DNA of 64,000 nucleotides from Thiothrix sp. (GCF_028714775.1 NZ_JAQTLS010000019.1:1-64000), one strand, 5' to 3'. Positions 25,601 to 37,748 are shown, numbered from the stretch's first letter. The notes: a model not told the origin generated them from the letters alone. Numbers and translations: made by a program.

Positions 25601-27171
25601 AGCTGACAAGCCTCCACAACACTCCGCCCAATGCAAATCTTGCTCTGCAAAGCTTGCGTCACCAAGTTTTTGATCGACATATCCATTACATCCGTCAAAG
25701 GCTGAGGCCACAAGCCCAACAGCAAGACCGCACCCGCCAGCAATGCCAGCATCACAAATTCACGTTGGCTGATGTCCTGCAATTCTGCGACTTCACCATT
25801 TTTGATGTCGCCGAAAATAACCCGCTTCACCAACCACAAGGTATACGCAGCCCCAATAATCAGGGTTGTTGACGCCAAGATTGCCACCCACGCATCCGAC
25901 TTGAAGCTCGCAAGGATTACCATGAATTCACCCACGAACCCAGATGTCCCCGGCAAACCTGTATTCGCCATCGCAAACAGCACGAAGAACGCCGCAAACA
26001 TCGGCATCCGGTTAGCGACACCACCGTAAGCATTAATGTCACGGGTATGCATCCGGTCATACAAGACCCCGATGCACAAGAACATTGCGCCGGAAATGAA
26101 ACCGTGCGACACCATCTGCACCATCCCGCCCTGCATTGCCAACATGGCACTCGCCATACTGGTGCTATTGGCCTGCGCGGATTCTGCAATGCTGTAAACG
26201 AGGAAGAAGCCCAAGGTAACGAAGCCCATGTGCGCGATGGAAGAGTAAGCCACCAGCTTTTTCATGTCCTGCTGCACCAATGCCACGAAGCCGATGTACA
26301 CCACCGCCGTCAAGGACATGAACAGCACCAACCAATCCAGTTGCGCAGCGGCATCCGGCACGATTGGCAGGGCAAAACGCAGGAAAGCATACCCACCCAC
26401 TTTCAAGGTAATCGCTGCCAAGATCACAGAACCGCCCGTTGGCGCTTCCACGTGCGCATCCGGCAACCACGTATGCACTGGCCACATCGGCACTTTCACC
26501 CCGAAAGCCAGCAGGAACGAAAGGAAAATCAAGATTTGCGGGGTACGTCCAATCGGCAGTTTTTGCAGGTCAGCAATCGCAAAGCTCGCGGTGAAACCTT
26601 CCGTACCACCGCCCAATTGATAGAGGTAGATCAAGCTGATCAGCAAGAACACCGAACCAAAGAAGGTGTAAAGGAAAAACTTGATGGTGGCATACACCCG
26701 GCGTGCGCCCCCCCAAATCCCAATGATCAGGAACAACGGAATCAGCATCCCTTCAAACATGATGTAAAACAACATCGCATCCAGTGACGCAAACACCCCG
26801 TTGACAACCCCTTCCATGATCAGGAAAGCCGCCAAATACTGGGAAATGCGGTACTTAATGACTTCCCAACCCGCAATCACCACCAACACCGTAATAAAGG
26901 TATTCAGCAAGATCAACGGCATGGAAATGCCATCTATACCCAGATGGTAATTAATGTTGAAGGATTCCACCCACGGCAGGAACTCCACGAACTGCATATT
27001 GGCAGTCGTGCGGTCGAACCAAGCATAGAGCGGCAGGCTGAGCAAAAAGGTCAGCAACGCAACCCCCAGCGCAAATTGTTTGGCACCGAAACGGTCGCCG
27101 ACAATCAGCACCCCAAAACCACCGACTATCGGTAGCCAGATCAGAAAACTCAGTATTGGCAAATCAAGCAT
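25597..27171 (-). CDS. nuoM: NuoM, complex I membrane subunit M
   Basis: The 524-residue antiporter-like subunit has about 14 TM segments, with GVKVPMWPVHTWLPDAHVEAP and AYSSIAHMGFVTLG motifs that contain the channel lysines and histidines. ATG 27171 has GGAA six bases upstream; two in-frame starts (ATG 27177, TTG 27183) lie just before. It is 27 bases after nuoL. Confidence 0.95.
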   Translation of the reverse strand: MLDLPILSFLIWLPIVGGFGVLIVGDRFGAKQFALGVALLTFLLSLPLYAWFDRTTANMQFVEFLPWVESFNINYHLGIDGISMPLILLNTFITVLVVIAGWEVIKYRISQYLAAFLIMEGVVNGVFASLDAMLFYIMFEGMLIPLFLIIGIWGGARRVYATIKFFLYTFFGSVFLLISLIYLYQLGGGTEGFTASFAIADLQKLPIGRTPQILIFLSFLLAFGVKVPMWPVHTWLPDAHVEAPTGGSVILAAITLKVGGYAFLRFALPIVPDAAAQLDWLVLFMSLTAVVYIGFVALVQQDMKKLVAYSSIAHMGFVTLGFFLVYSIAESAQANSTSMASAMLAMQGGMVQMVSHGFISGAMFLCIGVLYDRMHTRDINAYGGVANRMPMFAAFFVLFAMANTGLPGTSGFVGEFMVILASFKSDAWVAILASTTLIIGAAYTLWLVKRVIFGDIKNGEVAELQDISQREFVMLALLAGAVLLLGLWPQPLTDVMDMSIKNLVTQALQSKICIGRSVVEACQL

Positions 27172-27198
27172 GTGCATTTCCAAGTAAAACCTTAGGGG

Positions 27199-29184
27199 CT
27201 AGAAAAACAGGAGCCACGTGACCATCAACAAGATACCCACGAACATCGAGAAAGCGTAATGGAACAGATACCCCGTCTGGAGACGACGCGCCATCCCAGA
27301 GAACCATTCCACCGCTTTCGCCGAACCATTCACGATCAAACCATCAATCAGGAAGCGCTCACCGAATGCCCACAAAGCATTCCCCAAATTGAGCGAGCCT
27401 TTGGCAAAGACTTTCTGATTGAAATCATCCATGTAATATTTGTTGTCCAGCAAAGTGTGCAGCCAATGGAATTTGACATACGCCCACTTCGCAACCGCAT
27501 CGTTTTTCATGTAGATGTACCACGCCGCACCCAAGCCAGACATCGCCAGCCAGAACGGCGGAGCCATCAAACCGTGCAGGATGAAGCTGGAAATACCGTG
27601 GTAGCCTTCGCTGATTTCTTGGATCACCAAATGCGCTGACTGCAATTTGTCATTCTGCGGGATGAAACCGTGCAAATCATCGTGGACATAAATGGCGTCG
27701 AGGAAGAAATTACCCACCACCATCGGGTCAAGCAGATAACCTGCGAACACAGACGGAATCGCCAGCATGATCAATGGGATAGTTACTACCCACGGTGATT
27801 CATGCAAGTGGTGCATGGTATGGTCATCCATGCGCTCTTCGCCGTGGAACACCAAGAAGAACATACGGAAACTGTAGAACGCCGTGACAAATACACCCAG
27901 CAGCACCAGCGTATACGCATAACCGGATGCCCACAGGTGCGATTCATGTACCGCTTCGATAATCAGGTCTTTGGAGAAGAAGCCGGAGAAACCGGGAAAA
28001 CCAATCAGCGCCAACGAGCCAATCAAGGAAGTCCAATAGGTAATCGGCATGTATTTCTTCAAGCCACCCATCTTACGGATGTCCTGCTCATGGTGCATGG
28101 CGATAATGACGGAACCCGCCGCGAGGAACAGCAACGCCTTGAAGAACGCATGGGTCATCAAATGGAACACTGCCGCCGAGTAAGCCGAAGCCCCCAACGC
28201 CACGGTCATGTAACCGAGCTGCGACAGCGTGGAATATGCCACCACCCGCTTAATATCATTCTGCACGATACCAATCAGCCCCATGAAAAAGGCCGTGGTC
28301 GCGCCAATGATCAGAATCAGGTTCAACGCCGTATCGGACATTTCAAAGATCGGTGACATCCGCGCCACCATGAAAATACCCGCCGTTACCATTGTTGCCG
28401 CATGGATCAGTGCGGAAATTGGCGTAGGGCCTTCCATTGAATCTGGTAGCCACACATGCAACGGAACCTGTGCCGATTTGCCCATTGCCCCGATAAACAG
28501 GCAGATGGCAATAAAGGTCAACAACTCCCACTGGATGCCTGGCAGTACCTCAATCGGCGGTTTGCTGATGTGGATCGTGCCAAACACTTCTGCATAGCTC
28601 AGGGTTTCGTAGAAGGTGACAATCGCGGCAATCCCCAGTAAAAAGCCGAAGTCACCCACGCGGTTGACCAAGAATGCCTTCATATTGGCGTAAATGGCGG
28701 TATCTTTCTTGTACCAGAAACCGATCAGCAAGTAAGACACCAAACCCACCGCTTCCCAGCCGAAGAACAACTGCATGAAGTTGTTGCTCATGACCAGCAT
28801 CAACATGGAGAAGGTAAACAGGGAAATGTAGCTGAAGAAACGCTGATAGCCGGGGTCATCGTGCATGTAACCGATGGTGTAAATATGCACCATCAAGGAA
28901 ACAAACGTCACCACCAGCATCATCATTGCACTGAGGTTGTCGATCATGAAACCGACTTCAAAGTGGATTTTATCCACCACCGCCCACGTATAAACCGTGC
29001 CGTTATAATCATTGCCATTGAGCATGGTGTCGTTCGCCACCAGCAACGACAGCACGAAGGCTACCGCCACACCCAGCGTCGTTACCCAATGCGCCCCGGC
29101 ACGCCCAACTTTCTTGCCGAACAGCCCCGCAACAATTGCCCCAAATAAAGGTGCAAGCGGAATTGCCAGATAAATTGCTTCCAT
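27199..29184 (-). CDS. nuoL: NuoL, complex I membrane subunit L
   Basis: The 661-residue subunit has the antiporter core (GKSAQVPLHVWLPDSMEGPTPISALIHAATMV near residue 230 and AYSTLSQLGYM) and the long C-terminal lateral helix that braces the membrane arm. Its ribosome binding site AAGGGG is formed by the last codons of nuoK, four bases before. Confidence 0.96.
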   Translation of the reverse strand: MEAIYLAIPLAPLFGAIVAGLFGKKVGRAGAHWVTTLGVAVAFVLSLLVANDTMLNGNDYNGTVYTWAVVDKIHFEVGFMIDNLSAMMMLVVTFVSLMVHIYTIGYMHDDPGYQRFFSYISLFTFSMLMLVMSNNFMQLFFGWEAVGLVSYLLIGFWYKKDTAIYANMKAFLVNRVGDFGFLLGIAAIVTFYETLSYAEVFGTIHISKPPIEVLPGIQWELLTFIAICLFIGAMGKSAQVPLHVWLPDSMEGPTPISALIHAATMVTAGIFMVARMSPIFEMSDTALNLILIIGATTAFFMGLIGIVQNDIKRVVAYSTLSQLGYMTVALGASAYSAAVFHLMTHAFFKALLFLAAGSVIIAMHHEQDIRKMGGLKKYMPITYWTSLIGSLALIGFPGFSGFFSKDLIIEAVHESHLWASGYAYTLVLLGVFVTAFYSFRMFFLVFHGEERMDDHTMHHLHESPWVVTIPLIMLAIPSVFAGYLLDPMVVGNFFLDAIYVHDDLHGFIPQNDKLQSAHLVIQEISEGYHGISSFILHGLMAPPFWLAMSGLGAAWYIYMKNDAVAKWAYVKFHWLHTLLDNKYYMDDFNQKVFAKGSLNLGNALWAFGERFLIDGLIVNGSAKAVEWFSGMARRLQTGYLFHYAFSMFVGILLMVTWLLFF

Positions 29185-29187
29185 CGC

Positions 29188-29493
29188 TTACCCCTTCATC
29201 GCATCAAGTTCTTGGACATTGATCGTGCGCCGGTTACGGAACAAGACCACCAGTATCGCTAGGCCAATCGCCGCTTCCGCCGCCGCCACCGTGAGGATGA
29301 AGAACACGAACACTTGCCCCGCCATATCCCCCAGATAATGGGAGAAAGCGACAAAATTCAGGTTCACCGACAGCAACATCAATTCGATGCACATCAGCAG
29401 GATCAGCACGTTCTTGCGGTTCAAAAACATGCCAGCCACGCTGATGGAAAACAGCAAGGCGGCAACGATCAGGAAATGTGACAAAGGGATCAT
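29188..29493 (-). CDS. nuoK: NuoK, complex I membrane subunit K
   Basis: The 101-residue protein has three TM helices with the conserved membrane glutamates in [12 protein letters not shown] and [10 protein letters not shown]. It overlaps nuoJ by four bases. Confidence 0.95.
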   Translation of the reverse strand: MIPLSHFLIVAALLFSISVAGMFLNRKNVLILLMCIELMLLSVNLNFVAFSHYLGDMAGQVFVFFILTVAAAEAAIGLAILVVLFRNRRTINVQELDAMKG

Positions 29494-30083
29494 GCTTTTT
29501 TCTCGGCCTTCATGTTAACCAGACGGATACGGTCGGCACGGCGTACCTGCACCTGTTGCCCAATATCCTGCTTCTTAGAGTCAGGACGGCGGCGCAAGGT
29601 CAGGACGATCGCCGCAATAATTGCCACCACCAAAATGACCGCAGCAATCTCGAACGGATACACATAATCGGTATACAACAACACGCCCAACGCTTCGGTG
29701 TTATTCGCAGGTGAGGGTACGGCTGCTTGGCTGGTTTGGAACGGGCCACTTTGCAGCACTAGCACCATTTCCACCGCCATCACCGTCGCGACCAGCAAAC
29801 CGACCGGCAAATACTTGGCGAACCCTTCTTTCAACGGGTCAAGGTTCAAATCCAGCATCATAATGACGAACAGGAACAGCACCATGACCGCCCCCACGTA
29901 TACCAACACCAGTACGATGCCGAGGAATTCAGCCTCCAGCAGCAACCACAACCCGGCGCTGGTAAAGAAACTCAAAATCAGGCACAACGCGGCATACACC
30001 GGGTTACGCACCGTTACCATCCCTACTGCCGCTGTTACCAGCACGCCAGCAAAGAGATAAAAAATGATCTGCTCAAATGTCAT
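29490..30083 (-). CDS. nuoJ: NuoJ, complex I membrane subunit J
   Basis: The 197-residue protein has five TM segments and the conserved [17 protein letters not shown] stretch (about residues 60-78) whose kinked helix lines the proton path. The hydrophilic C-terminus is rich in Arg and Lys. Nine bases separate it from nuoI. Confidence 0.95.
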   Translation of the reverse strand: MTFEQIIFYLFAGVLVTAAVGMVTVRNPVYAALCLILSFFTSAGLWLLLEAEFLGIVLVLVYVGAVMVLFLFVIMMLDLNLDPLKEGFAKYLPVGLLVATVMAVEMVLVLQSGPFQTSQAAVPSPANNTEALGVLLYTDYVYPFEIAAVILVVAIIAAIVLTLRRRPDSKKQDIGQQVQVRRADRIRLVNMKAEKKA

Positions 30084-30092
30084 GCCATTCCC

Positions 30093-30584
30093 TCAACGGT
30101 ACGGTGCATCGGCTGCTTTCATCTTGGCGATTTCAGCTTCATGCTTGTCGCCAACTGCCAGCAGTTTATCTTTGGTCTGGATGTTCTCGCCGCGATTCTC
30201 GAAGTGGTACTCGAAAATATTGGTTTCGACGATCGCATCTACCGGGCAAGCTTCTTCACAGAAACCGCAGTAAATGCACTTGAACATGTCGATGTCGTAG
30301 CGCGTGGTACGGCGTGTGCCATCCGGGCGCTCTTCCAAGTCAATGGTAATCGCCAGTGCGGGGCAAACGGCTTCGCACAGCTTGCAGGCGATGCAACGCT
30401 CTTCCCCGTTCGGGTAGCGGCGCAACGCATGATGCCCCCGGAAACGCACTGAAATCGGTGTCTTTTGCTCCGGGTACTGGATCGTAAGCTTGCGTTCAAA
30501 CAAGTACTTGCCCGTGACCCCCAAGCCCTGCATCAACTCATGCAAGCTGAAAGACTTGAGATAATGTTTCAGGTTTATGCCCAT
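30093..30584 (-). CDS. nuoI: NuoI, complex I iron-sulfur subunit I
   Basis: The 163-residue protein has two 4Fe-4S motifs, [12 protein letters not shown] (about 60-71) and [12 protein letters not shown] (about 99-110), for clusters N6a and N6b of the peripheral arm. ATG 30584 is preceded by AGGAGG at five bases; the frame upstream extends into a spacer and is rejected. Confidence 0.96.
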   Translation of the reverse strand: MGINLKHYLKSFSLHELMQGLGVTGKYLFERKLTIQYPEQKTPISVRFRGHHALRRYPNGEERCIACKLCEAVCPALAITIDLEERPDGTRRTTRYDIDMFKCIYCGFCEEACPVDAIVETNIFEYHFENRGENIQTKDKLLAVGDKHEAEIAKMKAADAPYR

Positions 30585-30594
30585 CGAACCCTCC

Positions 30595-31668
30595 TTACGA
30601 CAACCACGGCTGCCAGCCGAAGCCAATCGCAATACCTTCGGCGAAAATCCACACCAGCGTGACCGGAATCAATACTTTCCAGCCCAAACGCATGATTTGG
30701 TCATAACGGTAGCGCGGGAACGTAGCGCGGAACCAGAAAAACAACAGCATGAAGAACGATGCCTTCAACAGCAGCCAATGCACACCATTGCCAAAGAACA
30801 GCCCCAACACCGGCATTTCTGTGAGGAACGTCAGCCCTTGGAAAGGCGACAACCAACCACCGAGGAACATCAGCGAAGTCAGCGCTGAAATCAGCCACAT
30901 ATTGGCGTATTCCGCGAGGAAGAACACCGCAAAGGCCATGCCGGAATATTCCACATGGAAACCCGCCACGATCTCGGACTCACCTTCCGCCACGTCGAAT
31001 GGTGCACGGTTGGTTTCCGCTACACCGGAAATGAAATACACCAAGAACAGGCCGAACAAAGGCCACACGAACCAACTAAAGATACTGCCGGATTGTGCAT
31101 GGACAATATCGTTCAGGTTCAAGCTGCCTGATACCATCAGCACCCCGACCAACGCAAAGCCCATCGCAATTTCATACGACACCATTTGCGCCCCGATCCG
31201 CAACGCACTCAATTGCGCGTACTTGGAGTTGGATGACCAACCCGCGAGGATGATGCCGTACACGCCCAACGAGGTAAGCGCCAACAGGAACAACAACCCA
31301 GCATTAATGTTCGCCAGTACCATGCCATCCGCAAATGGGATAACTGACCATGCGGCAAACGCAGGCCCCATCGCCAACAGCGGTGCAATCAGGAACAGGA
31401 AGCGGTTGGATTTAGTCGGAACCACCACTTCCTTAAACATCAGCTTGAACATATCCGCAAACGGCTGGAGCAGACCTTTAGGCCCGACCCGGTTTGGCCC
31501 GATACGCACTTGCATGTAACCGATAACTTTACGTTCCGCGTAGGTAGCGTAGGCAACCAGCAAAATAAGCGGCACAACAATTGCCACAATCTTGATCACG
31601 ATCAAGACCACAGCCACCATCCACGCCGGGAGAAACGTACCAAAAAGACTTGCGAGTGTTTCCATCAT
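30595..31668 (-). CDS. nuoH: NuoH, complex I membrane subunit H
   Basis: The 357-residue protein has eight or nine TM helices and the quinone-chamber signatures [19 protein letters not shown] and [18 protein letters not shown]. The double ATG at 31668/31665 is preceded by AGGGGAA; spacing favours the second. It connects the peripheral and membrane arms. Confidence 0.95.
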   Translation of the reverse strand: MMETLASLFGTFLPAWMVAVVLIVIKIVAIVVPLILLVAYATYAERKVIGYMQVRIGPNRVGPKGLLQPFADMFKLMFKEVVVPTKSNRFLFLIAPLLAMGPAFAAWSVIPFADGMVLANINAGLLFLLALTSLGVYGIILAGWSSNSKYAQLSALRIGAQMVSYEIAMGFALVGVLMVSGSLNLNDIVHAQSGSIFSWFVWPLFGLFLVYFISGVAETNRAPFDVAEGESEIVAGFHVEYSGMAFAVFFLAEYANMWLISALTSLMFLGGWLSPFQGLTFLTEMPVLGLFFGNGVHWLLLKASFFMLLFFWFRATFPRYRYDQIMRLGWKVLIPVTLVWIFAEGIAIGFGWQPWLS

Positions 31669-31673
31669 TTCCC

Positions 31674-33980
31674 CTAACCTGCCTTTGTAATGTGGATGGA
31701 GCCGAAAGCCGCACCCAATACAGCCGAGATTTCAAGACCTGCCTGCAAACCCGCGCAGCCAGCCGGAATACCAACATCACGTTGCGCAGGCAATGTGACA
31801 GAGAATTCCCCCTGCCGGACTTTCAGCGTATCACCATCGGTAACACCCAGCGTGTCAGCATCTTGCGGGTTCAGGCGCACCACTGTTGTCGGGATCATCG
31901 CCTGCAAGGCTTTGGCACGGCGCACTAACAAGTCGGTGCGGTACATTTCCACGTCACCGATACGTTGGAACTCGCCGTCTTCCGCCCCTCTCCCCTTGAG
32001 GGAGAGGGGTTGGGGTGAGGGGTTCTTGTACGTGTTATCGCAGACTTCCGCGCCGTCCAGTTCTAAACGCAGTTCCGCAACAATTTCCTCTGTCCCCATC
32101 CAATCGAAGTCTGGAACGCCAACGGTATTACCGAGGACGCGCAAGATTTTCCATGTCGGGCGGGCTTCACCGACCGGCTCGGTTGCACCCTTGAAGGATT
32201 GCCAGCGGCCTTCGGTATTGCACAATGTGCCTGCACTTTCGGCAAACGTGGAACCGGGCAACAGCACCGTGGCGTACTTGCGTACTGTTTCATCCGCGAA
32301 TGGCGTAATCGCAATCACGTTATCGGCGGCAGACAAAACCTGCATGGCTTGTTGTGGGTTGGCGAAATCTGCCAATTCCGCATTCAACAGCACGAAAGTA
32401 CGGGTACTTTCATTCAGGAATTCACTGACGGGTACGCCGGGCTGCTTGAGTTCGCGCCCTGCGGAAAGGCGATGCGGCACTACGCCCGCCACCCATGCAC
32501 CGACGGTATTCGAGCTTTCAGCCAAATAGCCGAAGGTTGCGCCTGTTTGCTGGGCAATTTGGTTTGCCAATGCCCGCAAAGTGGAAAATGCCGGGTGTTG
32601 GACAGCAACATTACCGAGCAATACCACCGCGTGTTCGGCATTTTTCAGGGCAAGCATGGTGCTGTTGTCAGGATCGTCGAGCATGGCTTGCAGTGCTTGC
32701 ACCATCGCTGCCGGAGCGACTGCCTGTTGCGCGACATCGTAGTTAAAGTCGAATGCACGTGGGTTCACTGCCATGACTTTCGCACCATTCAGCGCAGCCT
32801 TGCGCAAACGGTGGTTCAGCATCGGCTGTTCTTGGCGCACATTGGAACCGATCAACAGTGCCGCATTTTGCTTTTCCAGTTCGCCCAACGGCATCCCCAG
32901 ATACGGGCAGATAGGTGCGGCATCTTGGTCAGCAAAATCAGTTTGCCCCAAACGGTGGTCAATGTTGCGCACATTCAAACCACGCATCAGGCGTTGGAAT
33001 AGGTAAAGTTCTTCCAGCGTGGAAGCGGCACTTGCCAGTGCGCCTGTACGGGCTGGATCAGCCGAGCGCAGGATTTCAGCCGTGGCATCCAAAGCCTGCT
33101 GCCAACTTACGGTGTACCAAATGCCATCGCGCTTAAGCATCGGCTTTTCGATACGTTCCGGGCTGTAAATGCCTTGGTAAGCAAAACGGTCGCGGTCGGA
33201 AATCCAGCATTCGTTAATCGCGTCATTTTCACGCGGTACGGAACGCACCACTTCCTTGCGGAAAGTATGAACTTGGATATTCGAGCCAACGCAGTCGTGC
33301 GGGGCAATAGCGTCGTGCGCTTGCAGTTCCCACGCCCGAGCCTTGTAACGTGACGGTTTGGCAGTCAGCGCACCGACTGGGCAAAGGTCAATCACGTTGC
33401 CGGAAAGTTCTGACTTGAGGGATTTTTCGATGTAAGTGCCGATTTCCAAACGGTCGCCGCGCCCTACCCCGCCCATTTCGCGCATCCCGGCAATTTCATC
33501 ACCGAAACGCACACAGCGGGTACATTGGATACAGCGGGTCATTTCGGTAGCAATCAGCGGGCCAATGTCCTTGTCCTGCACTACCCGTTTGACTTCGGCG
33601 TAGTTTGATTTGCAACTGCCGTAAGCCACAGACACATCCTGCAATTCGCACTCGCCGCCTTGGTCGCAAATCGGGCAATCCAGCGGGTGGTTAATCAGCA
33701 GGAATTCCATGATGGATTTCTGCGCATCGCGGGCTTTGTCAGTGCGCGTCCAGAACTTCATGCCAGCACCCACCGGGGTGGCGCAAGCAGGAACCGGCTT
33801 CCACGACTTTTCCATTTCCACCAGACACATACGGCAACTGGCAGCAATCGAGAGCTTTTTGTGGTAGCAGAAACGCGGGATGCTGATCCCATTCGCGTCC
33901 GCCACGTCAATCAGCATCGCGCCTTTGCGTGCCTCTATCGGCTGGTCGTTGATTTCAATTGTGACGAATTCTTCTGCCAT
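31674..33980 (-). CDS. nuoG: NuoG, complex I iron-sulfur subunit G, with an in-frame repeat insertion
   Basis: The 768-residue subunit has an N-terminal 2Fe-2S domain ([15 protein letters not shown], then CATP), the His-Cys motif [14 protein letters not shown], 4Fe-4S motifs [10 protein letters not shown] and CPVGA, and a molybdopterin oxidoreductase-like body. The start lies three bases after nuoF stops, with GGGG within the nuoF tail. About residues 653-665 read [13 protein letters not shown], encoded by a palindromic repeat element (31985-32022) that has entered the gene without shifting the frame. The insertion lies in a variable region near the C-terminus and probably is tolerated as a surface loop. 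Confidence 0.96.
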   Translation of the reverse strand: MAEEFVTIEINDQPIEARKGAMLIDVADANGISIPRFCYHKKLSIAASCRMCLVEMEKSWKPVPACATPVGAGMKFWTRTDKARDAQKSIMEFLLINHPLDCPICDQGGECELQDVSVAYGSCKSNYAEVKRVVQDKDIGPLIATEMTRCIQCTRCVRFGDEIAGMREMGGVGRGDRLEIGTYIEKSLKSELSGNVIDLCPVGALTAKPSRYKARAWELQAHDAIAPHDCVGSNIQVHTFRKEVVRSVPRENDAINECWISDRDRFAYQGIYSPERIEKPMLKRDGIWYTVSWQQALDATAEILRSADPARTGALASAASTLEELYLFQRLMRGLNVRNIDHRLGQTDFADQDAAPICPYLGMPLGELEKQNAALLIGSNVRQEQPMLNHRLRKAALNGAKVMAVNPRAFDFNYDVAQQAVAPAAMVQALQAMLDDPDNSTMLALKNAEHAVVLLGNVAVQHPAFSTLRALANQIAQQTGATFGYLAESSNTVGAWVAGVVPHRLSAGRELKQPGVPVSEFLNESTRTFVLLNAELADFANPQQAMQVLSAADNVIAITPFADETVRKYATVLLPGSTFAESAGTLCNTEGRWQSFKGATEPVGEARPTWKILRVLGNTVGVPDFDWMGTEEIVAELRLELDGAEVCDNTYKNPSPQPLSLKGRGAEDGEFQRIGDVEMYRTDLLVRRAKALQAMIPTTVVRLNPQDADTLGVTDGDTLKVRQGEFSVTLPAQRDVGIPAGCAGLQAGLEISAVLGAAFGSIHITKAG
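31985..32022. repeat. palindromic repeat element inside nuoG
   Basis: CCCCTCTCCC (31985-31994) and GGGAGAGGGG (32000-32009) form a perfect ten-base inverted repeat with a CTTGA loop, followed by TTGGGGTGAGGGG. This sequence type recurs as an extragenic palindrome in many proteobacterial genomes; here it sits in a coding frame. Confidence 0.8.
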
Positions 33981-33983
33981 GTA

Positions 33984-35264
33984 TTACCCCTTCGCCACCA
34001 TGCTACGTCCGTGTTTGACGTAGTATTCAAATTCTTCGCGGAAGTGCTTGACGAAACTCCACACCGGCATTGCTGCCGCCTCACCCAAGGCGCAGATCGA
34101 ACGGCCTTCGATGTTGTGGGATATTTCTTCCAAGCGCGTAATGTCTTCCGGCTTGCCCTTGCCTTCCACAATCCGGGTCAACATGCGGTACAACCAGCCT
34201 GTACCTTCACGGCACGGCGTGCATTGTCCGCAGGATTCGGAAAAGTAGAAGCGTGAAATGCGTTGCAACACCTTGACCATATCGGTGCTGTCATCCATCA
34301 CGATCACCGCCCCGGAACCCAAGTATGAACCAGCTTTGGCAATGGTGTCGTAATCCATCGTCAAGCCCATCATCACGTCACCCGGCAGCACCGGCACGGA
34401 AGAACCGCCCGGAATGACCGCTTTCAGTTTGCGCCCAGTGCGTACCCCGCCTGCCATTGCCAGCAGTTCAGGGAATGGTGTCCCCATCGGAATTTCAAAG
34501 TTGCCGGGATTGTTCAAATGCCCGGACATGGAAAACAGCTTTTCGCCCCCAGCATTTTTCACACCCAGATCGGCAAACCACTTGCCGCCGTTGCGCATGA
34601 TTACCGGAATGGAAGAAAGCGTTTCGGTGTTATTGATCGTGGTCGGGCGACCGTAGAGGCCAAAACTCGCAGGGAATGGCGGTTTGAAACGCGGTTGGCC
34701 TTTTTTGCCTTCCAGCGATTCCAACAGCGCGGTTTCTTCGCCGCACACATACGCACCAGCGCCCAACGTGCCGTACAGGTCGAAATCGACGCCCGTACCT
34801 TGGATATTTTTGCCCAATAAACCGAGTTCGTAGGCTTCTTTCACCGCTTGCTCGAAACGGATGAAAGGCTCATCCATGAACTCGCCGCGCATGTAGTTGT
34901 AACCGACCGTCGCACCGATGCTGTAACCGGCAATTGCCATGCCTTCGACCAGCGCGTGCGGGTTGAAACGCAGGATGTCGCGGTCTTTGCAGGTTCCCGG
35001 CTCGGATTCGTCAGAGTTACACACGATGTATTTTTGACCCGGCATATTGCGTGGCATAAAGCTCCACTTCATGCCGGTAGGGAAACCCGCACCGCCGCGT
35101 CCACGCAGGCCGGATTCCTTTATATTTTCAATGATCGTTTCGGCAGGGGTCTTTTCTGCCAGAATTTTTTTCCACGCTGAATAGCCGCCGGTTTTCAGGT
35201 AGCTTTCCAAGGTATGGGCTTGGTCGCCGAATTGGGTGGTGGTGAAACAGACTTGATTTGCCAT
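33984..35264 (-). CDS. nuoF: NuoF, complex I NADH-binding subunit F
   Basis: The 426-residue flavoprotein shows the NADH/FMN site ([16 protein letters not shown] near residue 55, [13 protein letters not shown] near 175) and the 4Fe-4S ligands [11 protein letters not shown] plus a distant CALG. It takes electrons from NADH onto FMN. GGAG precedes the start, in the spacer after nuoE. Confidence 0.96.
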   Translation of the reverse strand: MANQVCFTTTQFGDQAHTLESYLKTGGYSAWKKILAEKTPAETIIENIKESGLRGRGGAGFPTGMKWSFMPRNMPGQKYIVCNSDESEPGTCKDRDILRFNPHALVEGMAIAGYSIGATVGYNYMRGEFMDEPFIRFEQAVKEAYELGLLGKNIQGTGVDFDLYGTLGAGAYVCGEETALLESLEGKKGQPRFKPPFPASFGLYGRPTTINNTETLSSIPVIMRNGGKWFADLGVKNAGGEKLFSMSGHLNNPGNFEIPMGTPFPELLAMAGGVRTGRKLKAVIPGGSSVPVLPGDVMMGLTMDYDTIAKAGSYLGSGAVIVMDDSTDMVKVLQRISRFYFSESCGQCTPCREGTGWLYRMLTRIVEGKGKPEDITRLEEISHNIEGRSICALGEAAAMPVWSFVKHFREEFEYYVKHGRSMVAKG

Positions 35265-35268
35265 GTGC

Positions 35269-35775
35269 TTACTCCAGTCCGTCCAAAATCTCGTCCACTT
35301 TCGCAGGGGTGAGATGGGTGTGGTATACGTGGTTGACCTGCATCATCGGGGCGCTGCTGCACGCTGCCAAGCATTCTTCTTCCACTTTGAGGAAGAATTT
35401 GCCGTTCGATGTCGCCTCACCCAGTTTAATGCCCAGCTTGTTCTCAATGTGCTCAAGGATGTTGTCGGAACCGCACAACATGCAAGATACGTTGGAACAG
35501 ACCGAAATGCTGTATTTCGCTGCCGACTTCTTATCCATTTCAAACATGGAGTAGAAGCTGGCAACTTCGTACACGGCAATTTCAGGAATGCCGATGTAAT
35601 CCGCCACCGCATCCATTTTTTCCACGGATAGGTAATGGTCTTCGTGCATCACGGCACGCAGGGCTGCCAATAGCGCGGATTGCCGTTTGTCGGCAGGATA
35701 GCGCTGCAACCAGCTATCAATTTCCTCACGCTCGTGATGGCTGAGAAGGTCGCTTTTGCGTTTGAGTTCAGTCAT
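35269..35775 (-). CDS. nuoE: NuoE, complex I 2Fe-2S subunit E
   Basis: The 168-residue thioredoxin-like protein has the 2Fe-2S ligands in CSNVSC (about 99-104) and CLAAC (about 135-139). It belongs to the NADH dehydrogenase module with NuoF and NuoG. Its start overlaps the nuoD stop (TGATG). Confidence 0.95.
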   Translation of the reverse strand: MTELKRKSDLLSHHEREEIDSWLQRYPADKRQSALLAALRAVMHEDHYLSVEKMDAVADYIGIPEIAVYEVASFYSMFEMDKKSAAKYSISVCSNVSCMLCGSDNILEHIENKLGIKLGEATSNGKFFLKVEEECLAACSSAPMMQVNHVYHTHLTPAKVDEILDGLE

Positions 35776-37028
35776 CAGCGGTCAATCTCCCCGAATACAA
35801 TGTCTTGTGTGCCGATAATCGCCACCACGTCTGCCAGCATGTGGCCTTTCGCCATTTCGTCGATACCCGACAAGTGGGCAAAACCCGGCGCACGGATTTT
35901 CAGGCGGTAAGGCTTATTCGCCCCGTCAGAAACGATGTAGCAACCAAACTCACCTTTCGGATGTTCAACGGCTGCATAGGCTTCGCCTTCCGGCAAGCAG
36001 TAACCTTCCGTAGCCAGTTTGAAATGCTGGATCAGCGATTCCATGTCCTGCTTCATGTCAGTGCGTTTCGGCGGCGATGATTTCGCGCCTTCCAACATGA
36101 CTGCACCCGGATTGTGGCGCAACCAGTTGATGCACTGCTTGATAATGCGGTTGGACTGGCGCATTTCTTCGATACGCACCAAATAGCGGTCGTAACTGTC
36201 GCCTTGCACACCCACCGGGATGTCGAAATCGACTTTATCGTAAGCTGCGTAAGGTTGTTTCTTGCGCAAATCCCATTCAATACCAGAACCACGCAGCATC
36301 GGCCCAGAGAAACCCATTTGCAGGGCGCGTTCTGGCGATACCACGCCGATCCCGACCAGACGCTGTTTCCAGATACGGTTGTCGGTCAGCAGGGTTTCGT
36401 ATTCATCCACATAGCCGGGGAAACGGTTGGTGAAATCTTCCAAGAAATCCAGCAAGGAACCGCCACGGTTAGCGTTGAGGCGCTTGGCTTCTTTTTCTGT
36501 GCGGAAACGCGAGGTTTCAAACTGCGGCATGAAATCCGGCAGGTCACGGTAAACCCCACCCGGACGGTAATAGGTGGCGTGCAAACGTGCGCCGGATACC
36601 GCTTCGTAGGCATCCATCAAATCTTCACGTTCGCGGAAAGCATACAGGAACATGGTCATTGCACCCACGTCCAGCGCATGTGCGCCGATCCACAGCAAGT
36701 GGTTGAGGATGCGGGTCACTTCGTCGAACATGGTGCGGATGTAGAGTGCACGTTCCGGGGCAGTAATGCCCAGCAGCTTCTCAATCGCCAGCACATAACC
36801 ATGCTCGTTGCACATCATCGACACGTAGTCGAGACGATCCATGTAGCCAATGCTTTGGTTGTACGGCTTGCTTTCAGCGAGCTTTTCCGTACCCCGATGC
36901 AACAGGCCGATATGCGGGTCAGCACGGACGATGACTTCGCCATCCATTTCCAGTACCAGCCGCAGCACCCCATGCGCTGCCGGATGTGCCGGACCAAAGT
37001 TCAGCGTAAAGTTGCGGATTTCAGGCAT
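35775..37028 (-). CDS. nuoD: NuoD, complex I 49-kDa-type subunit D
   Basis: The 417-residue protein has the [16 protein letters not shown]-terminus, the [12 protein letters not shown] region of the quinone site, and the C-terminal [19 protein letters not shown] block ending in Asp-Arg. Separate nuoC and nuoD genes differ from the fused NuoCD of E. coli. It overlaps nuoC by one base (TAATG). Confidence 0.96.
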   Translation of the reverse strand: MPEIRNFTLNFGPAHPAAHGVLRLVLEMDGEVIVRADPHIGLLHRGTEKLAESKPYNQSIGYMDRLDYVSMMCNEHGYVLAIEKLLGITAPERALYIRTMFDEVTRILNHLLWIGAHALDVGAMTMFLYAFREREDLMDAYEAVSGARLHATYYRPGGVYRDLPDFMPQFETSRFRTEKEAKRLNANRGGSLLDFLEDFTNRFPGYVDEYETLLTDNRIWKQRLVGIGVVSPERALQMGFSGPMLRGSGIEWDLRKKQPYAAYDKVDFDIPVGVQGDSYDRYLVRIEEMRQSNRIIKQCINWLRHNPGAVMLEGAKSSPPKRTDMKQDMESLIQHFKLATEGYCLPEGEAYAAVEHPKGEFGCYIVSDGANKPYRLKIRAPGFAHLSGIDEMAKGHMLADVVAIIGTQDIVFGEIDR

Positions 37029-37744
37029 TAGTCATCATGCTCCTCTACGGCGGGGGAACGCTGGTCGGCACGGATTGTCCGTGGAACCAGTACACGCGGC
37101 TCAATTGACACAGGTTCGTATATGACGCGCTTTTGCTCAGCGTCGTAACGCATTTCCACATGCCCAATCAGCGGGAAATCTTTGCGGAACGGGTGTCCGA
37201 CGAAACCGTAATCGGTCAGGATGCGGCGCAGGTCAGGGTGTCCACTGAACATAATACCGAACATGTCAAACGCTTCGCGCTCGTACCAGTTGGTAGAACT
37301 CCAGATTTCCACCAGCGACGGAACCACTGGAAAATCATTGTCTTCGCACCAAGTACGCACCCGGATACGGATATTGTGGGCAACCGACAGCAAATGGATA
37401 ACAACAGCGAAACGCTTGCCATCAAAGGCTGGCTTCTCTTCCTGTCCCTCAAAATCGAAGGGGTCAGCACCATTTCCGCCAGAAACCGCACGGCTAAAAC
37501 CGCTACGGCTGGCAGTCGTCACATCCCATTCGACATCGCCATACGTCAGGTAGTCCACCCCGCACAAGTCGATCAACTGGGTAAAGCCTAGCACCTCATC
37601 GTGGCGCAGAAAACGAGCCACTTCGAGCCAATGCTCGGCAGGCACTTCCAAGGTCAGTTCATCCAGTGCGCATTTCGCCGATAACAGCTTGTCAGCCAAA
37701 CCGCCTTGGACATAATCCTTGATGAATTCGAGTTTCATATCCAT
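37028..37744 (-). CDS. nuoC: NuoC, complex I 30-kDa-type subunit C
   Basis: The 238-residue protein carries the 30-kDa subunit signature [39 protein letters not shown]. It has a slightly longer N-terminal half than the shortest homologs, including a Gly/Ser-rich insert near residue 85. ATG at 37738 is an alternative start two codons later. Confidence 0.95.
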   Translation of the reverse strand: MDMKLEFIKDYVQGGLADKLLSAKCALDELTLEVPAEHWLEVARFLRHDEVLGFTQLIDLCGVDYLTYGDVEWDVTTASRSGFSRAVSGGNGADPFDFEGQEEKPAFDGKRFAVVIHLLSVAHNIRIRVRTWCEDNDFPVVPSLVEIWSSTNWYEREAFDMFGIMFSGHPDLRRILTDYGFVGHPFRKDFPLIGHVEMRYDAEQKRVIYEPVSIEPRVLVPRTIRADQRSPAVEEHDD

Positions 37745-37748
37745 GTGG

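Noticed and set aside
36114-37031. 305-codon plus-strand ORF antisense to nuoD
   Set aside because: It is a shadow ORF of the conserved nuoD gene, with no ribosome binding site.
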